Below are positions 6,477-14,993 of a stretch of DNA of 22,315 nucleotides, one piece after another (the stretch's first letter is position 1; every line of letters starts with the position of its first letter). Location of the stretch: NCBI GenBank assembly GCA_003643975.1, contig QNAR01000007.1, positions 1 to 22,315 of the forward strand, given 5' to 3'. A program made the position numbers and the translations under genes. The notes beneath the pieces are model-generated. The model was given only the letters and a program-made list of their open reading frames with translations, was not told the origin of the DNA and searched no databases. The stretch is from Thermotogae bacterium. GTDB lineage: Bacteria > Thermotogota > Thermotogae > Petrotogales > Kosmotogaceae.

Positions 6477-7916
6477 TTGAAAGGAGATTTTCTGGATCTA
6501 AAAATCGCAGAGCTCTCAAAGCTCTCAACCGATGAGAAACGGGAAGTGCTTTCCTTTTTTCACGAAAGAATTGTGGCTTTTAATTCTGAACTGAATGCTT
6601 TTCTTGAAATATTACCAATACCTGATAGCTTATCTTCCGGTTCGCTTTCTGGCGTTCCATATGCCCTGAAAGATAACATTCTGGCAAGGGGAACCCGAAC
6701 CACCTGTGCAAGCAATATACTGAAAAGTTACCTCTCCCCATACGATGCTACCGTGACAGCGCGTCTAAAAAATACGGGTGCTGTACTGCTTGGAAAAACG
6801 AATCTCGATGAATTCGCCATGGGGTCCTCTACGGAAAAATCTGCTTTCGGTCCTACCAAAAATCCCTGGGATTTAAGCCGTATTCCCGGGGGGAGTAGTG
6901 GCGGAAGCGCAGCAGCCGTTGCAGCTGGGCTGGTGCCCTTTGCCCTTGGAAGCGATACCGGGGGTTCGGTTAGGCAACCAGCGGCTTTCTGCGGAGTGGT
7001 AGGCTACAAGCCATCCTATGGACTGGTTCCCAGATATGGCCTGGTCGCTTTCGCATCTTCGCTGGACCAAATAGGACCTCTAACTAGATGCGTCGATGAT
7101 GCCTTCACTGTTTTCAAAACAATTGCGGGAAGAGATATAAATGACGCGACCACCGTTAACGGTAAAATTGATTTGCGAGCAAAAGAGCTGCCCGAAGCAG
7201 ATCTAAAAGGCTTGAAGATCGCTATACCGTCTGATGCTCTGGATTTTGAAGGGCTTGACGAAAGGGTAAAATCGAGATTTCTAGAATTCATTGAACGGCT
7301 TGCTGAAAAGGGAGCCGAGGTATCTTTCGTTGAATTAGGCATCTTGAAATACGTTGTTGCCACATATTACCTCATTGCGCCTGGCGAAGCCAGTTCAAAT
7401 CTTTCACGCTATGATGGTGTTCGCTATGGTGAACGAGTCGAATCTGAAAATTACGAAGAAATGATAAAGAAAAACAGGGACACTGGATTTGGCGATGAAG
7501 TGAAGCGCAGAATATTACTGGGTACCTTCACGCTGAGTTCTGCCTATTATGATGCCTACTATCGAAGGGCATTAAAAATCAGAAAGATGATTTCTAACAG
7601 GATCAACGAAGTTCTCCATGAACATGACTTCATACTAAATCCCACAGCCCCCACGCTTCCTGGAAAGTTTGGTGAAATCGGTGATCCTCTCAGTTATTAC
7701 CTGATGGATATCTATACTATTCCTGCTAACCTGGCCGGGACGCCTGCCATTTCTATACCCGTTGACCCGGTAGATGGGTTGCCGGTGGGAATTCAGCTCA
7801 TGGGAAGGCGTTATGCCGATTTGGAGCTTCTCTCCACCGCAAAGCAAATGGAAAAATTGTCAGGCGCATACAACAATGGACTCGCGAAAATCCCTGAGAG
7901 GTGGTTACATGTATAA
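6477..7916 (+). CDS. gatA: Aspartyl/glutamyl-tRNA(Asn/Gln) amidotransferase subunit A
   Basis: Glutaminase subunit of GatCAB, which amidates misacylated Glu-tRNA(Gln) or Asp-tRNA(Asn). It is an amidase-signature enzyme, with the Ser-cisSer-Lys triad visible as Lys65 (YALKDN), cis-Ser140 in the GGSSGGSAAA loop and nucleophile Ser164 in DTGGSVRQ. Its 479 residues match the family. I choose TTG 6477 because AGGAGGTGA ends 5 nt upstream. The GTG at 6468 lies inside that ribosome binding site. It overlaps gatB by 8 bp (ATGTATAA), which suggests coupled synthesis of the two subunits. It is the first gene of the long + strand operon. No gatC is next to it. Confidence 0.96.
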   Translation: MKGDFLDLKIAELSKLSTDEKREVLSFFHERIVAFNSELNAFLEILPIPDSLSSGSLSGVPYALKDNILARGTRTTCASNILKSYLSPYDATVTARLKNTGAVLLGKTNLDEFAMGSSTEKSAFGPTKNPWDLSRIPGGSSGGSAAAVAAGLVPFALGSDTGGSVRQPAAFCGVVGYKPSYGLVPRYGLVAFASSLDQIGPLTRCVDDAFTVFKTIAGRDINDATTVNGKIDLRAKELPEADLKGLKIAIPSDALDFEGLDERVKSRFLEFIERLAEKGAEVSFVELGILKYVVATYYLIAPGEASSNLSRYDGVRYGERVESENYEEMIKKNRDTGFGDEVKRRILLGTFTLSSAYYDAYYRRALKIRKMISNRINEVLHEHDFILNPTAPTLPGKFGEIGDPLSYYLMDIYTIPANLAGTPAISIPVDPVDGLPVGIQLMGRRYADLELLSTAKQMEKLSGAYNNGLAKIPERWLHV

Positions 7917-9354
7917 AACGGTGATAGGCCTCGAAATCCATGCACAATTGTCAACAAAAACAAAAGCCTTTTGCAGCTGCCGGGCAGATGTATTTGAACT
8001 TGAACCCAACACAGTCATATGCCCTGTGTGTACAGGCCAGCCTGGCGCACTTCCTGTGCTGAACGAGAAAGTGGTTGAATATGCTGTAAAAGCAGCCCTC
8101 GCTCTGAATTGTAAAATCAACTTGCGTTCTACATTTGATAGAAAGAACTACTTCTATCCTGATTTGCCGAAGGGCTATCAGATTACCCAATATTTCACGC
8201 CGATAGCAGAGAATGGCTTCCTTGGTTTCAAATTCGATGGAGATGAAAAAAGGGTGCGTATCAGGAGGATTCACATCGAAGAGGACGCAGGCAAGATGAT
8301 TCATCAAGATGCAGATTCAATTTCTGGAGCCAGTGGTAGCCTCGTAAATCTCAACAGGTGTGGGGTCCCACTTATAGAAATTGTCACCGAGCCAGACATT
8401 TCCTCACCGAAAGAAGCGAGGCTTTTCATGGAATTGCTCCGCGATACGCTCAGAGCCCTCGATATTTGCAGCGGAGACATGGAAAAAGGTGCGCTGCGCT
8501 GTGATGCGAACATCTCCATTGTGGATGAGGAACGGGGGCTTTCATCCAACCGGGTGGAAGTAAAAAACATCAATTCTTTTAAGTTTGTGGAAAAGGCGCT
8601 TGAATTTGAACGTGAGCGAATCATAAAAGCCCTTGAAACCGGCTCTGATGTAAACAGGGAAACGAGAACCTGGAACTTCGCAAAACGCGAAACCATTTCC
8701 ATGAGGTCAAAGGAAGAGGAAAATGATTACAGGTATTTTCCGGAGCCAGATTTACCACCACTCCAACTCAGCGACGAATATGTGGAGAGGATCAAGGAAC
8801 GCCTTCCTGAGCTTCCCCAGCAGAGGATTGAACGCCTGATTCGCGAATACGGCATTCCTGAATACGATGCCACCGTTCTTGGTTCCAATGCCAGGCTCAG
8901 CAGCTTTTTTGAGGAAGTGGCCAAAAGCACCGACAAACCAAAAGAAGCCTCTAACTGGATAATGACAGAATTGCTCAGAGAGATAAATCGCAGGGGGATT
9001 CCCCTTGAAAAAATGCCCATTGGTCCGGAGCATTTCAAGATACTCTTTGAACTCCTTGAGCAGGAAAAAATTTCTGTTAAGATAGCCAAGGAGCTTTTCC
9101 CGTTGATGATTGAAACTGGAAAATTGCCCGATCAACTCGTAAAAGAGCGTGGCATGGAACAGATCAACGATGAAAAGCTCATTGAGGATATCGTTCTACG
9201 CGCCATGGAATCAAATCCAAAAGCTGTGAAGCAGTACAGAGAAGGGAAGAAAGGTGTAATGGGTTACTTTGTTGGTGCTGTGATGAAAGAGACACGCGGC
9301 AAAGCAAATCCAGCGGCGGTAAATGAAATCGTGAGGAGGCTTTTGGAATCATGA
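7909..9354 (+). CDS. gatB: Aspartyl/glutamyl-tRNA(Asn/Gln) amidotransferase subunit B
   Basis: tRNA-binding and kinase/transamidase subunit of GatCAB that activates the misacylated amino acid with ATP and receives ammonia from GatA. The 481 residues begin with YKTVIGLEIHAQLSTKTKAFC. Two cysteine pairs (CSC and CPVC, about residues 21-40) match the GatB zinc site, and the HIEEDAGKM stretch belongs to the catalytic cradle. The C-terminal half, ending KANPAAVNEIVRRLLE, is the helical YqeY-like tail that recognises the tRNA. ATG 7909 is preceded by GAGAGGTGG. An upstream in-frame extension into gatA has no ribosome binding site. Its stop overlaps the next gene as ATGA. Confidence 0.97.
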   Translation: MYKTVIGLEIHAQLSTKTKAFCSCRADVFELEPNTVICPVCTGQPGALPVLNEKVVEYAVKAALALNCKINLRSTFDRKNYFYPDLPKGYQITQYFTPIAENGFLGFKFDGDEKRVRIRRIHIEEDAGKMIHQDADSISGASGSLVNLNRCGVPLIEIVTEPDISSPKEARLFMELLRDTLRALDICSGDMEKGALRCDANISIVDEERGLSSNRVEVKNINSFKFVEKALEFERERIIKALETGSDVNRETRTWNFAKRETISMRSKEEENDYRYFPEPDLPPLQLSDEYVERIKERLPELPQQRIERLIREYGIPEYDATVLGSNARLSSFFEEVAKSTDKPKEASNWIMTELLREINRRGIPLEKMPIGPEHFKILFELLEQEKISVKIAKELFPLMIETGKLPDQLVKERGMEQINDEKLIEDIVLRAMESNPKAVKQYREGKKGVMGYFVGAVMKETRGKANPAAVNEIVRRLLES

Positions 9355-10178
9355 AAAAAGTGATAATCCCTATAATTTTCTTATTTTTGATGCTGCCATT
9401 CACGCTTTTTGGGGCTACCTATCTTTCGTTGATGAATGAAAACTGGAAAAACGAAGTGGTTTTTCCTCTTTCAGAAAGGTTCAGCTGGGGCCTTGAATTG
9501 GGAAATTCCACACCACGAATGGGCATTCTGTATTCTGAAAGCTGGGCTGATTTTTCAACCGGTTTTTTCAAAATCAAAACCCGTGATGGTAGTTTTTCAT
9601 TGGGACTCTATTTGGGCGAAGAGGTATCGCTCTCTACAACGTTGATCCGGGGAACCTATACGCCTCCGGTATATTCTCAGAGCTTCAGCAAAATTCAAGT
9701 AACTTCTGACGGAAAATACCATCTGTTTTCCTATAGTAATTATCGTATTCCCTTAGGGAAATGGAGCCTTGGGGCGAATGTGCTGAGTATAAAAAACAAA
9801 GATACAAGCATCAGTTATTTGAAAACATATGCTTTTATAAAAGACTTCAACAGAAGTTTTAGGCTGAGTTTTAACAACGGGATTATAGATCTGGGAATGG
9901 ATTTGGTGACCATAGGCTCTCTTGGGGAACTTGGATATGGTGCTGGATTGTGCTATGACTTCAATAACCGTGCCCTTGGTATTTCAGCCCATTGGGTTTT
10001 TCCGGTATCCCTTGAAAGCGGAAATCTCACAGGGGATTTAATGGTATTTATAAAAACCGATGGCGTGAATACAAAACTCGGATTTAGGACACCCGGGGGA
10101 AAAAACCTCCTGATATTTGGCATCGGGTTTGAGAACTATATCCCGGAGGAGTTCTTTCTTGGGTTAATGGTGAACTGA
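9351..10178 (+). CDS. Secreted beta-rich protein of unknown function, possible outer-membrane barrel
   Basis: Not recognised. The 275 residues start with MKKVIIPIIFLFLMLPFTLFGA, a clear signal peptide with two lysines, a hydrophobic core and cleavage likely after LFGA (~residue 22). The rest alternates polar and hydrophobic residues in short stretches (FSWGLELG, FSLGLYLG, WSLGANVL, ALGISAHWVF, TKLGFR) separated by turns, and is rich in Gly, Ser and aromatics. This is the look of a beta barrel or beta propeller in the outer layer (toga). There are no cysteine pairs, enzyme motifs or repeats of fixed length. It overlaps gatB and hemW by 4 and 1 bp, so it is firmly part of the operon. The outer-membrane location is inference. 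Confidence 0.75.
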   Translation: MKKVIIPIIFLFLMLPFTLFGATYLSLMNENWKNEVVFPLSERFSWGLELGNSTPRMGILYSESWADFSTGFFKIKTRDGSFSLGLYLGEEVSLSTTLIRGTYTPPVYSQSFSKIQVTSDGKYHLFSYSNYRIPLGKWSLGANVLSIKNKDTSISYLKTYAFIKDFNRSFRLSFNNGIIDLGMDLVTIGSLGELGYGAGLCYDFNNRALGISAHWVFPVSLESGNLTGDLMVFIKTDGVNTKLGFRTPGGKNLLIFGIGFENYIPEEFFLGLMVN

Positions 10179-11323
10179 TGAAAGCAGGTGTATATGTACA
10201 CCTTCCCTTTTGTAAAAGGCTCTGCCATTACTGTGATTTCGCTAAAATGAAAGAAGACCCGGAGCTCATAGAGAAATACCAGCATCTGTTGTTGAAAGAA
10301 ATGGAGCTCTGGTTTAAAAACAACCCCTCTGTCATCGTGGAAACACTTTACTTTGGTGGGGGTTCCCCTTCTATATACCCCGTGAAATATATACAGCAAC
10401 TCATTGATAAACTCAGAACCTTAACCAACTTCTCACCTGTTGAAATAACGCTCGAGGCAAATCCCTGGGAGCTTGAAATGAATAAGATAAAAAGTTGGCA
10501 AAAATTGGGCATAAACCGATTGAGCGTTGGAGTACAAAGTGTATCGGCTTCCATACTCAAAAAAGTTGGTCGCCAATCTCCCGCTGATTTACTCAATCGT
10601 CTGAAAATGGCAAAGGACAGCTTTGATATCCTCAGCCTCGATTTCATTCTCGGGCTTCCGGGGGAATCAGAAAAAAATCTGGAAGGAAATCTTGGACTTA
10701 TCAAAGAATTGTTTCCGCAACATATTTCTTATTATTTCCTCGACACCGACCATGATACTCCTTTGATGAAAAACGTGCATAGTGGTAAGATTGAGTTGCC
10801 GGATGCAAAGACGATGGAGAAGCTGTATGAACAAGTAAAGTCCAACCTCTCTGCTCTGGGGTATCAACGTTATGAAATCTCCTCCTGGCAAAGAGATGGA
10901 ATGCTCTGCAAGCATAACGTTAATTACTGGAAAAATGGCGATTACATAGGATTTGGGATCTCAGCCGGTGGACATTTCAAAAGGCTCAGGTATGTTAACA
11001 CAACACATTTTGAAGAGTATGAAAGGGCTATTGCCAAGAACCTATTGCCGCGTGCATACAGTGTTTTCAACGACGACCTTCAGGAAGATATTGAAACACT
11101 TTTTATGTCCTTGAGGCTCGTTGAGGGATTGTCTTTTGAAAAATTGACAAACAGCAGGCACAAGCTCACCCTGATCGAAGCACTGGCTAAGAAGCTTTCT
11201 GGCCTTGCCATCTTTGAAAATGGCAGGATTCGTCTGAATGAGGCTGGATTCGATAATTCGCGTCTGGTGTTTGAGAGAATTTTGGAAATAAAGGAGGGGA
11301 TAACCGGTGTTTTCAGCACATGA
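10178..11323 (+). CDS. hemW: Radical SAM protein HemW (coproporphyrinogen III oxidase-like)
   Basis: Radical SAM enzyme of the HemN/HemW group. The [4Fe-4S] motif is PFCKRLCHYCDF with Cys12, Cys16 and Cys19. The following residue pattern is CDF, as in HemW, and lacks the fourth Cys of true HemN. YFGGGSPSIYP is the SAM-binding GGGTPS-like loop, EANPWE is the next family motif, and INRLSVGVQS follows. The C-terminal HemN-type domain (NVNYWKNGDYIGFGISAGGH) is complete, giving 381 residues. HemW inserts heme into haemoproteins in other bacteria, while members in organisms without heme synthesis have no assigned role. ATG 10178 overlaps the previous stop (TGATG). The 3' end overlaps the ferritin-like gene by 17 bp. 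Confidence 0.9.
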   Translation: MKAGVYVHLPFCKRLCHYCDFAKMKEDPELIEKYQHLLLKEMELWFKNNPSVIVETLYFGGGSPSIYPVKYIQQLIDKLRTLTNFSPVEITLEANPWELEMNKIKSWQKLGINRLSVGVQSVSASILKKVGRQSPADLLNRLKMAKDSFDILSLDFILGLPGESEKNLEGNLGLIKELFPQHISYYFLDTDHDTPLMKNVHSGKIELPDAKTMEKLYEQVKSNLSALGYQRYEISSWQRDGMLCKHNVNYWKNGDYIGFGISAGGHFKRLRYVNTTHFEEYERAIAKNLLPRAYSVFNDDLQEDIETLFMSLRLVEGLSFEKLTNSRHKLTLIEALAKKLSGLAIFENGRIRLNEAGFDNSRLVFERILEIKEGITGVFST

Positions 11324-11768
11324 GATATTAGACATTGCTTTGAATATCGAAAACGAGGGGTTTAAATTTTACAAAGATATGACTGAGAAAGCTCGGGATG
11401 AAAGTGCAAGATCTACATTTGAATTTCTTGCTTCTCAGGAAAAAGAACACATTGTCACCTTCAGAGAACTTCTGAAGAGGTTTGAAGAAGAAGCTCAGGA
11501 ACTCGTGAACTGGGATGAGGCTACAGAATATCTGAAGACCTTGAGTGAGCACAAGATCTTTCCAGATGCTGGAACTCTGAAAGAAATGTTCAAAGATAGT
11601 TCTCCAGAAGACGTGGTGAAATACTCTATTGAACGCGAAAAGGATAGCATAATATTCTATTATGATCTTCTGGAAATACTGGCAGATCACGAAGCTAAAG
11701 AAGCAGTAAAGAAGATTATAAAGGAAGAAAAGAAACACGTTGTGATACTGAGGGATTTGCTCAAATGA
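11307..11768 (+). CDS. Ferritin-like (rubrerythrin-type) diiron four-helix protein
   Basis: 153 residues forming two helical hairpins, each with diiron ligands: Glu in IENEGFKFY (~15-17) with E45xxH48 in the first half, and E109 in SIEREKDSIIFYY with E141xxH144 in the second. This is the rubrerythrin/ferritin-like domain. There is no C-terminal rubredoxin: the protein has no cysteine, so it is not a full rubrerythrin. Possible roles are peroxide or oxygen reduction, or iron handling, in an anaerobe. The GTG at 11307 has AAGGAGGGG upstream and lies inside hemW (17-bp overlap). Its stop overlaps the next ATG (ATGA). The electron partner is not encoded here. Confidence 0.85.
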   Translation: MFSAHEILDIALNIENEGFKFYKDMTEKARDESARSTFEFLASQEKEHIVTFRELLKRFEEEAQELVNWDEATEYLKTLSEHKIFPDAGTLKEMFKDSSPEDVVKYSIEREKDSIIFYYDLLEILADHEAKEAVKKIIKEEKKHVVILRDLLK

Positions 11769-12292
11769 GAAGGGAAGAGCTTGAAAACTTTTTGAAAAAT
11801 TTCACTGCTGAGAAAAAGAAGAGAGAAAGCCTTGACTGGGATCGATACTTCATGGTCCTGGCAGATACAGTCAAAGAGAGATCAAGCTGTATCCACCGCA
11901 AGGTAGGGGCGATTATCGTCAGGGAAAACAGGATTCTTGCAACGGGGTATAATCAGCCTCCATCGGGTTTTCCCCATTGCGATGAAACAGCCTGCATTCG
12001 TGACGCTCTTTCTGTTTCTTCAGGTGAAAACCAGGAAATTTGTTATGCCGCCCATGCAGAGCAAAATGCCATTGCTCAAGCGGCCAGATTTGGAATACCT
12101 ACTGAGGGAGCAACAATCTACGTAACGCATAAGCCATGCTCAATATGTGCGAGGATACTGATAAATGCCGGGATAAAGCGTGTAGTGTATGGCTGGGATT
12201 ATCCCGACCCTCTCTCGGAATTTTTATTCAAAACATGTGGTGTTACGTTAGAACAACTCAAACTTGAAGGAGGTAATCATGTCAACATCTAG
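11765..12292 (+). CDS. dCMP deaminase family protein (ComEB type)
   Basis: Zinc hydrolase of the cytidine/deoxycytidylate deaminase family. It converts dCMP to dUMP, feeding thymidylate synthesis. The catalytic site is seen as HAEQNAI (His97, Glu99) and KPCSICA (Cys125, Cys128), the two Cys and His binding zinc and Glu acting as the proton shuttle. The N-terminal DRYFMVLADTVKERSSCIHRKVGAIIV is the usual dCMP deaminase opening. The 175 residues fit. An extra PHCDETACIRD segment with further Cys/His may hold a second structural zinc, as in some dCMP deaminases. It overlaps its neighbours by 4 and 14 bp. Confidence 0.92.
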   Translation: MRREELENFLKNFTAEKKKRESLDWDRYFMVLADTVKERSSCIHRKVGAIIVRENRILATGYNQPPSGFPHCDETACIRDALSVSSGENQEICYAAHAEQNAIAQAARFGIPTEGATIYVTHKPCSICARILINAGIKRVVYGWDYPDPLSEFLFKTCGVTLEQLKLEGGNHVNI

Positions 12293-13106
12293 ATTGCTAA
12301 CTTATTTGCGTCAGGACAGAATGCCCCATGTCTGGTGCCCTGGGTGTGGAAATGGCGTTATAATGAAAGCCTTTGTTGATGCAATTGACCGTCTGTTGCT
12401 GGATCCTGAAAGAATTGCTGTTGTATCGGGAATAGGTTGCTCATCGCGGGTAACGGGTTATTTGAATTTCAACACCATGCACACACTGCATGGAAGGGCT
12501 ATTGCCTTTGCAACCGGGGTCAAACTCGCAAGACCTGAGTTTAAGGTGGTTGTTATGGGTGGCGATGGAGATGTTCTGGCTATTGGCGGAAATCACTTCA
12601 TTCATGCGTGTAGAAGAAACATGGATCTAACTGTCGTCATCTTCAACAACAACATTTACGGTATGACAGGTGGCCAGTATTCTCCCACAACACCAGAAGA
12701 TACCTATGCTTCTACCGCGCCCTATGGTAACATCGAAGATCAATTTGACACGGTGAAGTTGGCTATTAATTCGGGTGCGACCTACGTGGCACGCAGTACA
12801 GTATACCACTATGTACAGACAGTTCAATACATTCAAAATGGGCTCAAACACAAGGGGATGTCAGTTATAGAAATCATGACTAACTGCCATACGTATTTTG
12901 GCAGATACAACGGTATGCCAGAACCTGTTCAGATGCTTTCGTATTTCAAAGAAAAATCCGTTCCCCTGAAGAAGGCCGAAAAGATGCCTCCAGAAGAGCT
13001 CGATGGGAAAATAGTCATCGGTGAGTTTGTAGACATAGAAAAGGAAACCTATAATGAAAAATACGAACAGCTCAAACTGAAATTGGCATTCAAGGAGAAG
13101 GAGTGA
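12279..13106 (+). CDS. korB: 2-oxoacid:ferredoxin oxidoreductase, beta (TPP-binding) subunit
   Basis: Thiamine-diphosphate subunit of a 2-oxoacid:ferredoxin oxidoreductase, which decarboxylates a 2-oxoacid (2-oxoglutarate for Kor) to an acyl-CoA and reduces ferredoxin. It shows HVWCPGCGNG (Cys20, Cys23), Cys54 in GIGCSSR and Cys203 in MTNCHTYFG, which together form the [4Fe-4S] ligand set of the beta subunit. The TPP motif begins at GDGDVLAIGG (96) and ends at NNNIYGMTGGQ. I take ATG 12279 (275 residues), which follows AAGGAGGT. Upstream in-frame TTG is inside that site. It is paired with the gamma subunit just after. Alpha and delta subunits are not in the window, so the exact 2-oxoacid (2-oxoglutarate or another) is uncertain. 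Confidence 0.88.
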   Translation: MSTSRLLTYLRQDRMPHVWCPGCGNGVIMKAFVDAIDRLLLDPERIAVVSGIGCSSRVTGYLNFNTMHTLHGRAIAFATGVKLARPEFKVVVMGGDGDVLAIGGNHFIHACRRNMDLTVVIFNNNIYGMTGGQYSPTTPEDTYASTAPYGNIEDQFDTVKLAINSGATYVARSTVYHYVQTVQYIQNGLKHKGMSVIEIMTNCHTYFGRYNGMPEPVQMLSYFKEKSVPLKKAEKMPPEELDGKIVIGEFVDIEKETYNEKYEQLKLKLAFKEKE

Positions 13107-13111
13107 TTAAC

Positions 13112-13714
13112 ATGGCTGTGCGTCAACCCCACTCTGTTAGAATATCAGGTATAGGTGGCCAGGGAAATGTGTTGATGGGAATTATTCTCGCTGATGCTCT
13201 GGTTTCCATGGGACTGTGGGTAGTTCAAACTCAGTCGTATGGAGCTCAGGTGAGAGGCGGGCTGTCCTACTGCGATGTGCTTTTCTGCAAAGAGCCCATA
13301 GATTATCCCAAAGCGAATAATTTCAACGTGATTTACTCCATGCACCAAATTGCCATAAATGCACACATCAATCTCTTGAAACCCAACGGGATTCTTATTA
13401 TAGATAGCTCTTATGTGACAGATATTCCTAAAGAGGCGTTTAGACTAACCAAGAAGATAGTCATGAAACCAATATCAAAACTAACACAAGAGCGCTTTGG
13501 TACAGCTTTGCCGTCAAACATGGTGGGCTTGGGCATCATTTCAAAGGCTTCGAAGATAGTCCAGCCAGAAGCACTTAAAAGGTCTATGAAAAAGCATATA
13601 AAAGAAAAGTACCACAAATTGAACGAAGAGGCAATCGAATTTGGCATATCATTGGTTGAAAAATCGTATACGATAAAAGAAGAATCAAGAGAATTCATTA
13701 GAGGGTTCGAATGA
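13112..13714 (+). CDS. korC: 2-oxoacid:ferredoxin oxidoreductase, gamma subunit
   Basis: Gamma domain partner of the TPP subunit. It opens with SVRISGIGGQGNVLMG, the GxGGQG motif of the family, followed by QTQSYGAQVRGGLSYCDVL, also typical, and ends in a charged helix. It has 200 residues from ATG 13112. A GTG at 13103 overlapping the korB stop is also possible (203 residues), as AAGGAG repeats stand before each. It is probably obligately associated with KorB. It overlaps the downstream kinase gene by 4 bp (ATGA). Confidence 0.88.
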   Translation: MAVRQPHSVRISGIGGQGNVLMGIILADALVSMGLWVVQTQSYGAQVRGGLSYCDVLFCKEPIDYPKANNFNVIYSMHQIAINAHINLLKPNGILIIDSSYVTDIPKEAFRLTKKIVMKPISKLTQERFGTALPSNMVGLGIISKASKIVQPEALKRSMKKHIKEKYHKLNEEAIEFGISLVEKSYTIKEESREFIRGFE

Positions 13715-14145
13715 GGCCATTTTTAAATAGTTTTGAGTTTGCCGTAAAGGGACTCAAATATTTGGTTTTAAATGAGCGGAATTTCAGGGTACAATTTATA
13801 ATAGGAATATTAGTCTTGTTGCTGGCATTTCTACTCCCACTGGAGGGATGGGAGTTTTTTTGGATTTTGTTTTCCACCTTTTTCGTTTTGAGCCTTGAAG
13901 GTCTGAATACGGTTGTTGAAGCGCTGTTGGACTTCATGGAAGAACGATATCATCGGAGAATTGAGATCATAAAAGATATTTCTGCCGGGACTGTACTTCT
14001 TGGCTCAATGTTCAGTGTAATTGTTGCAACGATTATTTTCGGCAAAGCGTTATTTGGTATTTCGAGATTTTATGGGTTCATTATTGGTATAATATTAGAT
14101 AGTATTCTTTTTGGCCTTGGCCTTTTTGGAGGTGGAAAGAAGTGA
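13711..14145 (+). CDS. Diacylglycerol/undecaprenol kinase (DgkA/UndK family)
   Basis: Small integral membrane kinase that phosphorylates a lipid alcohol, diacylglycerol in Proteobacteria or undecaprenol in Gram-positives, supplying the carrier lipid for wall synthesis. It has SFEFAVKGL at 7-15, NERNFRVQ at 21-28, a hydrophobic pair of helices, the active-site EGLNTVVE (Glu63, Asn66, Glu70) and HRRIEIIKDISAGTVLLGS (81-99). The 144 residues exceed the usual ~120 by one additional C-terminal hydrophobic segment (about 121-140). Undecaprenol is the more likely substrate, as the next gene encodes a wall hydrolase, but this is inference. Confidence 0.87.
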   Translation: MRPFLNSFEFAVKGLKYLVLNERNFRVQFIIGILVLLLAFLLPLEGWEFFWILFSTFFVLSLEGLNTVVEALLDFMEERYHRRIEIIKDISAGTVLLGSMFSVIVATIIFGKALFGISRFYGFIIGIILDSILFGLGLFGGGKK

Positions 14146-14993
14146 GCAACCGCAATTTGCTGGCGCTGTTAGTTATGCTAGTAGTCGTGTCTATAACGAG
14201 TTTTGGCTATGTTATTATTACTTACACTATCCAGCAGGGGGATACGCTTTATTCGATTGCCAAAGAGCATGAGTTACATGTTTCTACGATTTTAGACTTC
14301 AATGACATAGAAGATCCTAAAAGTCTCAAGATCGGTGAAAAAATCGTATTTCCACAACCGGATGGATTGTTATATGAAGTGAAAAAGGGTGAAACCCTTT
14401 CGTATATAGCCAAACTGTTTTTCGCTCCTGTTGAGGACATAATAAGAGCCAACAGCATCAAAAACGGAGATATTATTGTTCCCGGTCAGAAACTGTTTGT
14501 TCCTATGGATTCAATCAACAAATATGACTACAAACCGATAGAAAGACCCTTCAGATGGCCAGTTTACGGGGTTATAAGTTCAAATTACGGATGGCGGCAA
14601 CACCCCATAACCGGAAAGCTTGCCTTTCATACAGGGCTTGATATTGCTGCTCCCATGGGGGCACCGATATTTGCCGCAGCTGACGGATATGTAACTTTTG
14701 CTGGACTCAATGGAGGTTATGGATTCATGGTGGAAATACAACATGACGACGGCATGGTTACGCGATATGGCCATATGAGTCATATAAGTGTCTATGTTGG
14801 TCAGCGTGTCTTTATGGGATCGTTGCTGGGAAGAATTGGTGCAACAGGCCTCGCTACCGGCCCTCACGTCCATTTTGAGGTCAGGGATAACGAGTACAGA
14901 ACCGTGGACCCGCTTTCAACTCTTCCGGCAAAAGATTTGATGTACGTTATAAGAGGATACCAGGAAGGAAATGCGGACACCGGCGGAAAATGA
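14142..14993 (+). CDS. LysM-containing M23 metallopeptidase (cell-wall hydrolase)
   Basis: Exported envelope protein of 283 residues that probably cleaves peptidoglycan cross-links or acts as an amidase activator. An N-terminal signal or anchor segment (about 4-27) precedes two LysM repeats (about 27-71 and 77-121), each with the QGDTLYSIA or KGETLSYIA start. The M23 domain follows: HTGLDIAAP gives zinc ligands His163 and Asp167, GHM gives His211 and HVHFE gives His242 and His244. The active site appears complete, so it is likely an active zinc enzyme and not an EnvC/NlpD-type degenerate one. GTG 14142 is preceded by GGAGGTGG and overlaps the kinase stop (GTGA). Confidence 0.93.
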   Translation: MSNRNLLALLVMLVVVSITSFGYVIITYTIQQGDTLYSIAKEHELHVSTILDFNDIEDPKSLKIGEKIVFPQPDGLLYEVKKGETLSYIAKLFFAPVEDIIRANSIKNGDIIVPGQKLFVPMDSINKYDYKPIERPFRWPVYGVISSNYGWRQHPITGKLAFHTGLDIAAPMGAPIFAAADGYVTFAGLNGGYGFMVEIQHDDGMVTRYGHMSHISVYVGQRVFMGSLLGRIGATGLATGPHVHFEVRDNEYRTVDPLSTLPAKDLMYVIRGYQEGNADTGGK

